From Doris montereyensis (Eukaryota > Mollusca > Gastropoda > Nudibranchia > Dorididae): DNA of 64,000 nucleotides. Positions 10,457 through 23,600 of this stretch are shown piece by piece (the stretch's first letter is position 1; the number at the start of each line of letters is the position of its first letter). The position numbers and the translations under genes are program-made. The DNA is taken from the NCBI GenBank assembly GCA_037039925.1, contig JAXRKP010000219.1:123267-187266 (forward strand). The letters run 5' to 3'. The notes under the pieces are model-generated. The model was not told where the DNA came from. It did no database searches and was given only the letters and a program-made list of their open reading frames with translations.

Positions 10457-13400
10457 TTGTGCTTTTTTAAAATCTTTCAGATTATACAAATAATGGATCC
10501 AAGGCCACTTTCCATCCCATACCATACTGAAATGACCAAGGTGCAATCTTAATGTCTTTTTATTTCTTTTCTTTTTCTTTTATCTCTTAAGTGATAGAGA
10601 AGAATACTTTAGGACACATTGTCATTATCATATGACACTCGGCATTTATCTGAAGAAATAGATTTTTTGTTCTTTGCCCTGGAATTTTAGCTTAGCTTCA
10701 TGACGATGCTGAAGTCGTAGACACTACTATTCACACTGATTTTCTCATCGATGTCACAAACCAAATTTAGCTCATTTAATTGTTGCCTTAAACCATGTTC
10801 GTTCATAATAGTTCCTATCTGGTGTTTTTATGACTTTACCTGTCATTTTTTAGCCTCTCTTTCTTCTCTTGTTTATTTTTTATTGCTTGTCCTTTTGCCA
10901 TCTCTGTGATGATCTTCATGTTTCCCCAGTATACTGTAACGCTATCTATCCCCCCTGGCTGCATTATTTATTTCCATTTCTGAGAGAGCTCCTATCTGAA
11001 GGACCGTGTGCACGAGAAATGGGTGTCGGAACTTGTGTCCTTTATGGAAGATGAAACATGCCAATGAAATGTGTGTGAGAGCGAGAGAGAGAATAGACTA
11101 TTAATTATTATATATATATATATGTGTAATACGTACGTAAGCATTTCATTTTGGCATGCTGTAATTGTATATTATATATATATATTATAATCCTGTGTTC
11201 GGTTTTGTACAAACTTTTACTGAGCAGTTGGTTGGACTTTATTTCTGTGTCTGGGTTTGTATCAACCTTCAATACGAATGAGCAGATTGGGATTGGGGGG
11301 AGGCGCCTGGAATGATTTATGATTTTTTTGTTCCCCTCTTGATTGCCTGCAGGTGTAAGGGTAATGGGGTGTTGAGTTGAAATTTTGTCATCGTATATTA
11401 TAATTATAATAACTCTGTTTTCAGTTTTGTGAAAACTTTTATTCAGTGATTCAAATTTGGTTATGCCTTGGTTTGTATTGAAACGTCAATATGAGTGGAT
11501 GAATTTTGATGCCGGGTTGAAATGTAAGCATTGGCGTTTGGGGTGGGGGCCGTCCAGTTGCCAAGGAGAAATGGTTGCCAATGTTTGTGTTTTTCCTCTC
11601 TCTCTGAATGACCTTCAACATTAGCAAGGGGTAAGGTTCAAAATTGGTAAAAATCCAACGACAGCAATATCGTTGCTCTAGCTGTAGTTTTGAGAGCATT
11701 ACACTTAATACACTAATTACAGCTATTTAAAAAATCATCAAATATGAGAATCTTCATCAAATTCTTAACTTAAGTGAAACAATAACACCCCTACCTTGGA
11801 CTCTTAGAATAATTCATTAAAATATTTTGTGCTTGAAAAAAGGGCATCCGGTACTGAGAATTTTGTAGAACAAGTTTGTCCTTTCCAAATATGTGTAAGA
11901 AAAAAACGAAAATTGAGAACTAGACAACAGATCAGTCGTTTCACAGGGTTCATACTGACTGCATTCTGTGCAGGCTTACAGTGAGTTGTTTTGTTTTTTC
12001 TGACGTTGGTGTCAAATTGATAATGGAAGTAGTAATAGTAGAGTGCCACTTAGACAAGACTCCTTCATATGAAAATAAAGTGACATACTAATGACATTTG
12101 ATGGGAACATTGCCTTTTGTCTGCACTGCCACTGTTTGTAGTGTGAAATCCTCTATTTTCGGTGTCTTAAAGTCTGTTTCCACGGAGTGTGTCCAATGCA
12201 CAATATGCCTGGGTATCAAATACGCACGCCTTTTTAAAAGATCAAATTGATTATTTCCTCTGTAACTGTTCCCATGGAAAACAAATTCTATGGCATTTCT
12301 GCTGCGACTTTTCAGAACTGCTACCATGAGTGATTTTACCAAGAAGCAGCGGCGTGTTCTTATATGAATGGCCCACGGTCAGTCCAGACATGCAGATTGG
12401 TGACTCATTCATCTCAGCCAAGGTCACCAGAAATAATTTTCATGTTTTTCAGAAGATTTGCAAAAATAATGTCTGATTCGTGTTCAGCGCCCTGAATTTG
12501 TCAAAGTTGTTTGCTACTACTACTACACTTTTTATTGAGTATTTAATAAATAGCAAGTATGAGAAGACGCCTTGCAGTCAATTTGCTACACACTCTGCTT
12601 CATGGGAACACAAAATGTTACAATAGTTATAAGACGGGCGCAGCCGATACGCTTCACGGAAACAGGCCGTTGGACTATTTTTTTTATATCAGAATCTCAT
12701 TGACTTGGCCACTGTATTCTTCTTTTTTATATTTGAAGTGTGGTGAGACCAGTGAACTACACAGGTGTTAGAAAATAAGTCTTTTACTTGTCATGCTTTG
12801 TTTTTAAAATCTACCTACTCCGTACTCCTACCACTTCAGCTGTGACAGGGCAAAGCATTTTGCAATCGGTAATAAAGTAAAGTAAGTGCAGTTAAGTGTG
12901 TGTGTTTCGGTATTGCGAAAGAAGATTTATCCAAAGTTATACTACTAGTTGAGTTACAGTGTGAATGCAAACATGTGCATTATGAGTTTGTGAAAGCATG
13001 GTGTGTGTGGGGTTGTTTTTTTTTACAAGAAGTCAATAAAGTAAAGGCTCCTTTCTATTTCTTTTGTTTGATCTTCACATAGATCTGAACGATGTTGTTA
13101 ATATATATGCCTTTTACGTTACTTTTAAAATTAAAAGGAAGGTTGTTCATTTTGATGCATGTATGTAGAGGGTGTTTTTTTATTTTTTATTATTGTAAGT
13201 GAGGAGTGGAAAAAAGTCATGTATATTGTGTGTGTTAGTGTGTTGATTAAACTTTCTCAACCTATAATATTGTATTATCATTGAAATATAGAATATATTA
13301 CACCTTTGGGTTTTATAACAAAAGCATTTAATTATAATTATATGCCTTTTGTGATTAGTAGGAATGAGAGAAGACGTACGTCATTTCAGTGTGTGTCAAT

Positions 13401-13633
13401 GAAATACAATACTAGAGTCAGATTTTATGCCTCATGAGTCTCTTTTGTTTTTTTTCCTTGGATGTTTTGCATTTTCATATAGTTTTCTTTGTGTGCGAGC
13501 GTTAAAAACTAATTTTCTCTGAGTAAATCGAGATCTTTCCATGGCAAAGTTTTTTATATTGTTAATATTATGTTATTTAGGAATAGAGACAGCATTTTAC
13601 CTTTAAAGTTTATACGAACAAGACAAAAAAAAT
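10457..13633. other. Intergenic, nothing recognised
   Basis: AT-rich DNA between CDC27 and the downstream repeats. It has short TA runs (about 11108-11124, 11173-11191) and a GTGTGAGAGCGAGAGAGAGA tract near 11070. No exon, RNA gene or transposon end could be supported. Confidence 0.5.
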
Positions 13634-13905
13634 GGCGAAGCAGAGGCAATGTATCAATCTCTCAACTATAAGGTTGCGGGTTCGTGCCCTACAGGTTGAA
13701 AATATATTTTAAAATTTTAGTAAAACCCACCCCCTGGTCCAGATGGGTGAACCAACACCCAGTCCCATCAGAGACGTGATAAAAAAAAGGTCTTGTGTCT
13801 GTGTGCAGATCACAACACATTGTGAAAGTTAAGATCCCTTGACTTTTTACAGGGTAGTCCGGGCAAAATTGTTAAAATCCTACCAAACTCAAGAACACCT
13901 TAGTT
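13634..13905 (+). mobile_element. SINE family B copy
   Basis: B box GCGGGTTCGTGCCCT, CCCCTGGTCCAGATGGGTG, ACACCCAGTCCCATCAGAGA and GTGTGCAGATCACAACACAT, then GGGTAGTCCGGGCAAAATTG. Plus-orientation, near full length. Confidence 0.85.
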
Positions 13906-15810
13906 GTCGACTCTGAAATCTGAAACTAGTGAAACCACCACCTTTTGAGAAAGAAGACAAAAACATATTTCATAATATCCGACATGACAAGAGCAGGACA
14001 GACCCAAAAGATATTTGAAATTGAAACGACTTCCACACCATGTGTCATCGACATCATATAGGTATTTTTATTCATTTATATTCAAGGGGAAAAGGACATG
14101 CAAGAAAAAGAAAAGATAATTCACACAAGTCTGATGAGGTCTCATTGAAAATGAAACGTTATGTCCCCATCATCGTAATAAAATACTACTAATGCTAGTA
14201 ATGAGTGTCAACAGGATTTTAAAAGGAAATCAAACAGCAAAGCTAAAACTTTGGGATCAGACATTTGGCACAAGCATGATGCACTGAAATTATAAATTAA
14301 CCTATTACTATTACACCCTATGGGTAACAGTAACACGCCTAAAAGTAGTAAAGTCGGCCAATAAATTCTATCCGGTCTCCACCCTGACAGTAATAGTAAC
14401 ATGCCCAAAAGCACCCAGTAGTGCAAATACACAAAACGAAACTGAGTCGAGAGATCTAGTAGTAGTTGAATCTCATTCCCGAGACATGTACTTGAAGAAT
14501 TCAAAATAACTCAAATTGATCAATGGGAAGTGTTAATTTATAATTTGTAAATTACGGGTTACACATTTTGGACAGACATATTTCCCTTTGCTTAGGTAGG
14601 ATCTAGAATGAGACTGTCTGACTGCTACTGCTAGTGTGTAGTAATGGGTTTAACATCTTCACAACCTCTAGTTTAAACGTGAGTGCCAATAGTGCCATTG
14701 TTGCCAATCCCCAAGCAATGGTACGCCTATCTGAGACTTGAATCTTTTTAATTTTTACATTTTACCAAATAGATGAAGATGGAAAAGGCACAACAACAAA
14801 AAAGAACAAACAAAAGAATCCTGGCTACAAATTATGACAATGTGAATGAAGATCATATTTGTGAAATGAAATTGCTGTCCTCTCCTCTTCATCCATCTGG
14901 TGTTAAAATAATTCTTTAAAGGAAAAAGAAAATAAAAGAATAAATTGCAACTGGGGAAGAAAAAAACACTGCTACTGCTAAAAACTATTCTCTAGCTTGC
15001 TTGATGAAAATATTAACATTACTTCATAGCTCTGACTCAGACACAACATCAGAAAATTTGGCTATCAACCCTTGTGGGATGAGTTCTCTTGACGTCTTGA
15101 GCAATGTGCAGAAATTTGTATTTATGCCGGGTTAACAATTAACATGACGACATATAAAACTTTGATTCTACGAAGATTATAATAAAAGTAATATTAGACA
15201 CTAAACGACCGAGAACAAAACAAAATAACAAAGAAATCAATTCATGCCAACGCCAAAAATTGAGTTGCAACATTTACATAATTCATATTCCACAACCCTA
15301 AGAACATTGCTAATGCTAACAAAACAGCCGGTTACTACTAGTGTCAGGCTTTCTCCCAACCTTCAAATTCAAGAATAAAACAAAAACTGAAGACACCTTC
15401 ATCGTCAGATGGACACAGAGAAAGAAATGCACTGTGAATTTTTTATACAAGAACAAGGAACTGAAGTGGGAATATAAAATGAGGATAAATTAACAATAGG
15501 TCTCATGATAAACAAAAGAACAAGAGCAAAGTAACACAAGAACACTTTTACTTTTAGCAAGTAAGAAGGAATCTTCCATTCCTGTTTCACTTGGATTGTA
15601 ATTCAAGTACTTGGTATGTATAATATTATTCGCTCAGTGACAATATTCTGCTGACTGAACACTCATTCATACAATATGAGAATGAATGAGCAGTTACACT
15701 AGTTTGATTTGATTTTAAAACTTTATTAAAACAAATAGTGGGAATCATGATGTTGAAGTCTTTACTTTAAAGTTTTAAGTAGACACTCTTCTCCCTAGGT
15801 TATAGTATAT
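13906..15810. other. Intergenic, one ribozyme-like core, otherwise nothing recognised
   Basis: A CTGATGA...GAAACGT string at 14131-14158 resembles the hammerhead-type core seen near the ends of Penelope-like elements. The 98-codon minus-strand open frame at 14208-14504 is Leu-rich and partly self-repetitive, and is not credible as a gene. No other feature was supported. Confidence 0.4.
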
Positions 15811-16072
15811 TGGCATGAAAGTCGCAAACTGTATGTCTAAAATTAGTAACACCTTTGTACTTTGTCTATCTCGCTTTGTTAACATTAGGAAGCCTCTAGG
15901 CCCCTATGCTTCGTCGGCAGAAGAACCAATAGAAATCCATATAATAACCAATCTGTGAATCTCTACGCGGTCTTGTTTTTCACACTTGCAAACCGAATAG
16001 ATTAAAATAATAAAAAGCACAGTATCATTTTCTTTCATTATCTTAAAACATCCTAAATCGGACTTACGTATT
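15811..16072 (+). mobile_element. MITE copy 2, right end lost
   Basis: Starts TGGCATGAAAGTCGCAAACT, then TCTAAAATTAGTAACACC, GCCCCTATGCTTCGTCGGC and CCAATAGAAATCCATATAAT. It ends in AAATCGGACTTACGTATT without the expected ACGGTTTGCGACTTTCAC terminus, so it is 3'-truncated or deleted. Confidence 0.8.
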
Positions 16073-16529
16073 ATAAAAGCGTACTTTTTATATCAACACA
16101 CTCTTCTTTGCCCACCTCTTATGTTGACACACAACTTCGACAAGCTCTCACTTGAGACCTTAATCCTTTCTCTGCCCCGGAGACAAAACATAGCAGGCAC
16201 TGGCAGGGAGAAATTGACGGTTTAACTTCTGAAGGAATGTTATTCAAACAATATTGAAGTGTTTTAATAGTTTTATACAATTATGGCCCTTCGACCAGTC
16301 AACAAACGTATTGAAACACGTGTCATAAGCCTGTATATTTTATTTACGGGGTACATGACATATGGTATATAGTATATAGCATTCATGCACAAAACTGACT
16401 GGCCCGAGCCCGAAGAACTCTATAAGCATGTGGCAACAAAGGGGTTAAGGACTTACATGTAGGCCTATCACCATCATTCATTTCATTAACTCTGAACTAT
16501 GAATCATGTGAGCTAGTATCTATTTACAG

Positions 16530-16800
16530 TACGAGGGGACTCGGCAGTTTTGTCGGCCTCTCAATCCAAAAGTCACGGGTTCAAGCCCTGCTGACGGTTG
16601 AAACATTTTCTTTGAGTCTAATCTATCCCCTGGTCCAGGTAGTTTGATTGATACCTAGTCCCGTCAGAGACAGACGATAAAAGGAGCTCCTGTGGGCAAA
16701 TTCTGCGGGCAGCCTAGGCAAAATTTTAAATCCTACCAAAAACCCCAAGAACACCATAGTTGTGGATGAGGGTAAAATCAAAATCAAGTTTAGATCTTTG
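16530..16800 (+). mobile_element. SINE family B copy
   Basis: Head GGGGACTCGGCAGTTTTGTC and B box CGGGTTCAAGCCCTG, followed by CCCTGGTCCAGGTAGTTTGA, TAGTCCCGTCAGAGACAGAC, CCTACCAAAAACCCCAAGAA and CATAGTTGTGGATGAGGGTA. Near full length. Confidence 0.87.
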
Positions 16801-16877
16801 TAATGTAGGCCTAATATAGACATTATTGGCCAAAAAAATCTAAATCTAGCTCTGGAGTCACTTTACAGTCATCATTC

Positions 16878-17105
16878 ATGAGGGCTATAGATAGAGCAAT
16901 CAGTCATCGTAGGAATCAGTTGATCTGGGTTCTAAGTTCAAATCCCAGCCTAGGACAAATTATGGGGTTTTCTTCTTTCTCTCCTTTTTTTTATAGGTTT
17001 CTCAACACAAAAGCTGGGCTTGGGTTTCCTTCTCGATTTTTGTCAAGAGTTGTATTTAAAGTCACAAGGATAAAATTTCACGAGAAATCCATTATTCAAC
17101 CCAAG
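16878..17105 (+). repeat. tRNA-headed repeat with GGGCTTGGGTTTCC body
   Basis: Head GGGCTATAGATAGAGCAATC with B-box-like AGTTCAAATCCCAG, then GCTGGGCTTGGGTTTCCTTC and ATTTTTGTCAAGAGTTGTAT. The body is shared with 48080-48140, so it is a further low-copy SINE. Confidence 0.6.
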
Positions 17106-17220
17106 GACGCTTCATTTCATTGAAATTTCCCGCTCCACCATCTAAGGGTGAATGAAGAGGAAACAGCAAGATGGAAGATATGTGAAGAAAAAAGCGGAAC
17201 GTACCCATAGCGCTCACCCC
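17105..17220 (-). mobile_element. Family D repeat copy
   Basis: Reverse complement of family D: CATTGAAATTTCCCGCTCCA, GGGTGAATGAAGAGGAAACA and GCAAGATGGAAGATATGTGA. It lies immediately after the preceding repeat. Confidence 0.7.
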
Positions 17221-18608
17221 AAGGGTGCAGAATAGATAAAATAAGGATTTAATTAACAAAACAATAGGTTAACCGGGAATGCCAATGGACTGAATGGTCT
17301 GCAGCTAACATAATTATATACACACATGCAATAATACTGTGCACAAATATGAATTCTTAGGGGTAAATTTATGTGACTACTGTATTATTATTCTTTTTAT
17401 TCTTATAATGTTAACTTTGCACTTAAAGTAAAAGGATGGACAACCATGATATAAAAACATGAAAAGGTCTTGAGCAGGAAATAAATGATTTGGACCATGT
17501 TGTAATCATAAGCACGTTGACTTAATATAATAAAGTACAAATTATCTAGTCTATTCTGGATATTGATGTTATAAAAAAATTAGGCTTAAATATATATATA
17601 GACCTACTATTTTCATATACTATATTATTACAGCTAAAGGCATGTAAAACCAGAACTAAAATCAAGACACATTTAAAAACACTTAGTCCGAAAAACCTGA
17701 AGACAGAAAGATTTGCAAAATCCTGATATAATCCCAAGCTTAACTCTGAAATTTACAATTAATACAAAACTATTTCCGTTCCCTAGACGGCCCTCTATTA
17801 TTTTTTCCCCAAATAAAACCAGCGTAACCCAACCTAGAACTTGCTACAAGTCAGTACAAGGAAAAACAAAGCAGCCTTCCACAAGCAGAAACTAAACAAA
17901 GAAAAATATGAAAGAAATAGACATGGACGAACATGTACACACTCATGTCATTGCAACAAGGAGAGAACTGAAAATAAAAACATCACATAAAATGGTATTC
18001 CTTGGAGAATATGAAAAATTTTCAGTCAGAAAACAATACAGCTATTCCCATGACTTTCGGATTAAGCTTTTTTCGAGAGTGAGTGAATTCAAATTCAAAG
18101 GATAGGGACTCCTACAAGACAAGACTCCCTGAGACATTGCCAACATCATATACACACACAGGTAATTAACATATTGCTCTTTAGTATAATGGTATTACAT
18201 GCACCGCATTTTCGTAAGAACGTTTAAGGGTAGAGTTGTGAGCTTGCTTTGCTTTTCCCTTCTGGTAAGTTCTAGGCTTGGGTTACGCTGGTTTAATCCT
18301 AAGAAAAACAAATATGGGTTGTCTGGGGAACAGAAATTATTTCTGACCGGCTAAATTTCAGATTCAGCTGGAGAAAAATTTAAGACTACAAGGTGTAAAT
18401 TTATTATTTTTAAATCGGGACTCGGAAAATCTTTAGGATTATTGCCTATTCGCCTAATTCCGACAACGCAAGTAACTAATCTTTGTACAAGGCAAGCACA
18501 GAGTTTGATTCTCTCAGGCATGGGAGGAAAAAGAAATCACTGTCGTATTTGTAACATAAGTGAGAGCACAGTAACAAAATGAGGGGACACACATTAGTAG
18601 AGAATAAC

Positions 18609-18815
18609 AACAATGACAGCTACCCTCTCCCTGCATAAACTATTTGCTGTGTATGACATAGATAAGATTTGATGAGAATGACAGCGACAGCTGCCCTCTC
18701 CCTGCATCAACTGCTATTTGATGTGTATGACATAGATAAGATTTGATAAAAATGACAGTGACAGCTGCCCTCTCCCTGCATCAACTGCTTTTTGCTGTGT
18801 GTGATAATAAGATTT
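18609..18815 (+). repeat. Three-copy tandem repeat, about 71-75 bp unit
   Basis: Unit contains GACAGCTGCCCTCTCCCTGC, ATCAACTGCTATTTG and GTGTATGACATAGATAAGAT. CCCTCTCCCTGCAT recurs at about 18623, 18694 and 18768. It is intergenic, 3' of DNAJC7. Confidence 0.85.
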
Positions 18816-20454
18816 TATATATATCAGTAATCACTCAATGCCAACAGGGACTTGTTTTTTTAAATAACGAATGGGTTATCTACAATCCGTTTTTAAAAAA
18901 TTAATTAGAATCTTCCACTTTCACACAAAAATCCACTGTTTGTCAGACACTAGTTTAATATATAAAAAAATATGCTTAGTGATGAAATCCTTTACAATTA
19001 TTTAAAAAATAAGAGCAAGAAAAAAGTTTATGCATTGCACTTTAGGGAAAGCTTAGGATTGACATTAGAAATGTGGAGGCAGGGTTCCCTTCACTTCTAT
19101 TCTTGGTACAAATTTCTGAGCCGATATTTGATGTAAACATAACAAATGAGACAAGTTATTTTTTATTTTAAAAAGGAAATGACAAACAAACCTGACCAAG
19201 AAGGCAAAATGTCATAGAGAGAGAACGTAATGCTTAAATGTGTGTATGATGTTTATGTGTGAAAAATACTTTACGTTTAGTAAAAGTGTGTTGTACTTGT
19301 ATTTCATATGGTCGTGAGTGTGTCATTCTTTGTTGGGTTTTTTTACAATAAAGTTGTGTTATCTTATCTTCATAGAGAGAAGAAAAAGACTTAAACCCTC
19401 ATCACACAAGACAAAGCCCTTATTTTCAAACATCCTTCATTTACCCAAAGAAACGAAGAAAGAGAAAGAAAAAAACAACCCAGAAACATACGCACAAAAA
19501 TAAATAAAACCATTTTCTTCATGAACAAGTATGTGCAGCAATTGCAAAGTGGTGCGAATAGATCTACTGTTCAGCCTGTATTCCCCGAAAATCAGTTTGT
19601 GGAATGAGCGTTTCGGGGAATATCTAAGGGCGTACAAAGAAAGACCTTAGTTGGGATTTTTTTGTGCTGAATTTGGGGATTCCATGTTTTCGCCAGCGAA
19701 CTCATGTTGAGGGAATACCGGCTGTACTGTATACACTTCATCATTCCCATCAAGGTAATCGTATGATCAACCTTACACTCACAACATTCCATAATAATAA
19801 TAATATATAAATGTTTTAATATATCACTCCTATATTTACATTTAGAAAACAAGATAAAATCCACATATTTTAATACTCTTTACAACATGAGTGACTGTGA
19901 CAAAGTAAGGGTGTCTGTAAATTTCAAAAGTCATATAAACATTTACACTGTATGGCAATGAGAACGAATATACATAATATGTGTGTTTATATATACTTAT
20001 AATAATGTTCACATTGTATTAACATTCATATCTGATATAAATAAGTGACATAAAATAGAAAGTCATGTCTCACAAGCAAATCACATTCAATGTCCAAGGT
20101 CCATCATGGGGTGAGGGAAACCACAAGTGTAGCCAAGTCTTTTGTCTTTATGGTTTTTCATTACTCGATAACACCATGCAACACAATTGCATTGCATAAT
20201 TCGCAATCTTGCACTCTCTATTGGCTGCCATTACAAAAATACACCTTTTTAAATCATCATTATCATCTCATGCACATAAATCAAAGGTTGAACATTGCAG
20301 ATAAAAAATAAACTCATCTATCTCGTGGTCTACTGAAACATTTCTTTTCAGCGTCCACGAATTGAAAAACACATCTGGAATCAACCGCCCAGAAACTGAA
20401 GACAGCCAATGAAATATTTCCACACTTCCTCTCAAATTAATCTGCTGAAAGTAA
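18816..20454. other. Intergenic / DNAJC7 3' UTR region
   Basis: AT-rich. Part of it must be the DNAJC7 3' UTR (minus strand, below 20455), but no clear minus-strand poly(A) signal close to the stop could be fixed. A segment at 19560-19745 is a dispersed repeat shared with 63500-63700. Confidence 0.5.
19560..19745 (+). repeat. Dispersed repeat shared with 63500-63700
   Basis: Shared strings in order: AGTTTGTGGAATGAGCGTTT / AGTTTGTGGAATAAGTGTTT, GGGGAATAT, CAAAGAAAGACCTTAG / CAAAGAAAGGATCTTGG, AATTTGGGGATTCCATGTTT and GGCTGTACTGTAT / GCGCTGTACTGTAT. Class not recognised. Confidence 0.7.
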
Positions 20455-20605
20455 CTAGCCAAACTGAAATGAAAATCCTGGATGGCCATTTTGGCCGCCT
20501 TGTGAGAAATGTGAAGCCCCGGATGTCCTCCAAATGAAAAACCACCCATGTTCCCGCCGCCACCACCAAAGAAAGCCTGGAATATCTGGTTGGGGTCGAT
20601 GTTAT
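20455..20605 (-). CDS. DNAJC7: DNAJC7 terminal exon, with a missing base
   Basis: Acceptor GTTTCAG. It encodes [29 protein letters not shown]. The frame then breaks at GGGG (plus strand 20517-20520). Adding one base restores [20 protein letters not shown] and TAG at 20457-20455, the conserved FSFxxx..FxFQFG ending. Read literally, the frame continues another 60-plus codons into 3' UTR. Confidence 0.92.
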
Positions 20606-23600
20606 CTGAAACAAAATCACATTGAAAGAGTATCAGGAACAAGTTCATGTTTAATTACCTTGTAATATATGAATTCTTTAGAAGCATGGATATTTTTTTC
20701 CAAACATGAATCGTAATTTTTGCATTAACCCAATGTTGCATTACTCGCTGGCTAACCTGCTGGGCTGGATGCCTAAGCAAAGGAGATAACTCTGTCCCTG
20801 TTTGCACCCATTGTTATTAAAATATGTTTTTTCCATGTTTTTGTTGCTGTTTCTTTATTTTTCAAATTTTTTTCAAATGTACAGGAATGATTTTATTGGA
20901 CAGAAACACTGATATTAACAACATTGAACACTGTAAATGGCACAAGTTGAGTGCCGGATAGGTCTGTCGTCCACAAGCACGGCTGTTCCGATTTCGCCTG
21001 CTAACGCATTGCTTGCCTCAGTGTCGATAAGAGTTAGATCTAGATCTATCGCTATTTTCTTCATCATCCCCTCATCATCACTCAAATCAGTTAAAACTTC
21101 TTCAATATCAGAGCCTTCATCATTTTTATCACAACCTTTTAGGGTTCTATTGGGCCCTAAGTCTCCTCTCTCACCCGCGGAGCCAGCTTTACATGCGTTG
21201 CAGTTGAAATGCCATTTTGCTGAACTTTCAAAAATCGTAGAAGAGTTCAGTTTCTTTCTAAAAATCCTGTAAAGTCTTGGGAATAGGTTAAAGGTTACGA
21301 TAGGTCATGACCTCGCGAGATTTGTTGCTAGAATGCTTTGTAAAAAAATCTTCTAATTTCTGACGTCGGCAGCACTCGGTGGGCGCTAGTAGGTGCATTA
21401 GGCAAAAGGCCGAAAGAAGTTAGCGGGCGCATTCGGCTGGATTGGGTTGATGTACGATAAAATGACAGGTCTTCTGGTCAAATTTTTCGTGCAACGATAA
21501 AAAAAAAAAAAAATGAATTAGAAAGAAGAATGGTTGAAGATAGGTATGTTCTAGAATAGGTGCGATTTTAAACATACTAGCATGTCTGTGACATGATACA
21601 GCAATTGGGAGGTCCTCTATTAATTGTTTTTTCCAACAACAAAAAATAGAAACTCAGGACAACCCCATCTTGAACAAAACCCCCTCCTCCACAATAAAAA
21701 GAATGTGAAAGTTTGTTTAAAGATAAAAAAATTTACAGATGGATTTATAGTCTGGGTCCCGCGTAAGTGCAGCCTCACCGACTGTACATTATTTATCCCC
21801 CAGTAGGCCATTTCATTCAAAAGTCCTCCTCAACTCCTAGGGAGCATACAGTACACAAGCCTGTAAGGCTTTACGTAATAACACTCTAACAAGATCTTTC
21901 TCTACGTGTGACTGGGTACTCATTCACACCTGAGTCAAGTGAGGAAAGTAGTGTGAAGTACCTTTCCTAAGAGTACAACGTTGTGGGGAAAAACACCTGT
22001 GCCAGCTGTGGGGCTTGAACCAGTGTCGTCGTAATTAGTAGCTGACAACACTACGGTTCTGCTACAACACCTCAACGTTTGATTGAAATTTAATCTAGCC
22101 AACCACTTCGTCGATGTGCTCACACTGTCATTTTTGGTGGTTTTGAGAAGAGTGAGAAGAACTCTTTTGGCCTGACTCAGCCAGTGACGTATGCCAAAAT
22201 GAAACGTCCATGATAACTCGGGAATGCCTTGGCGTATTTATCCTCATTTACTATTATGATAGATCATAGGATGAGGAGTATTACAATGAATCAGTTGCAT
22301 TTTGGCCTGTCTGACTTAGGTCAACAAGATGAAAGAGAAGCGAAAGTGAAAAAGGTAAAGGAAATAAGTAGAACCTATTAGCAGCAACCGCCAACAAATA
22401 TGACAGAATGAGAAAGAAAGAAGAAAAAAAAAAAGGATTGTAGTCTCACCAAAGCCAATGCCTCCATCCTCGAGATCATGACCACTGTCGTACCGGGCCT
22501 TTTTCTTTGCATCGGACAGTATGCTGTAGGCTTCTCCCAATTCTTTAAATTTCTTCTCTTCTTCTCTCTGTTTGTCTGGAGTGTCATGAGAATGGCGATC
22601 TGAAAAAAATACAACATACTTTAATTCATACACTTGAAAACAGCTCTTGTGAAATGGCTTTTTTTTTTTTTTTTACATAGCAGCAATTACAGCTGTAAGT
22701 TCAATTGCCTGTCCGGGCAAATTTTTCTTGCCCTCCTGTCGACCCAGTAGCAAAATGGGTAGCTACGTCTATTCGGACTCAGCGAAAGTAAAGGCGGCAT
22801 GGAAAGCAATTGCAAACTAACGCATTATGCTGTGTGCCAAGAAAAATCAGGACTCTACTCCTGATTCCCCCAATGCTCAACTGTGAGTACGGGACTTACT
22901 TTACTCAGAAAGGTCTTGAACAGATCTTTTCATTGGTATAAGTTTTATATCTATTAAATACGTAAAGCGTGATGATATGATGTGTGAAAGTTGTGCCTGA
23001 TTAGTGACATCGCTCATGCTATCTATCTAACGCGTGAAGTGAGTTTGGACTACCTAATATTTTTTAATATCTCCTTGTTACCCGTTAGATTTAAACATAA
23101 AAAAGCCTCGGGGAACATCATACTTAGGGTTGTTTTTTTATATAATAATTTCATTAAAAATTATCTAGAATCAAATGATATAAACAAAACAAATAAAATG
23201 CAAGACAGACAAGACCGTTACCCTATTTTTACTGGAAGGGATAGAAAACTAAAGCAAGTAATGTCGGTTTAAATTTTATTTCAATCGTTCTCATAGAATT
23301 TTTACCAGCCCATCACATGTGGTAATTCAAGGATGAGTGAACAGATAGAATGAATAGTTTGTTTACGTAAAATTTACTATGTACACCATATGCAATGACC
23401 TCAGGGCGAATTAAGAGGAAACAACAAGATGAAGGTGAAAGATAAGTGCAAGAGTTATAAGGAAGAAGTAGGACCTACCAGGAGCACCCGCCAACCTTCA
23501 ACACAGACACAATGAAACATAAATGTACCATCTAATGAGAAGCCAAAACTACCAGTGCCGGGCACATGATAAATCAAAGGCACAGCGAACGGAAGCAACA

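Noticed and set aside
14208..14504. 98-codon minus-strand open frame, Leu-rich with membrane-like stretches
   Set aside because: Hydrophobicity comes from a locally repeated T/C-rich sequence; there is no splice context, conservation signal or recognisable family.
20268..20454. C-terminal extension of DNAJC7 as read literally from the sequence
   Set aside because: It results from the missing G at 20517-20520; the conserved FSFQFG plus stop lies in the adjacent frame.
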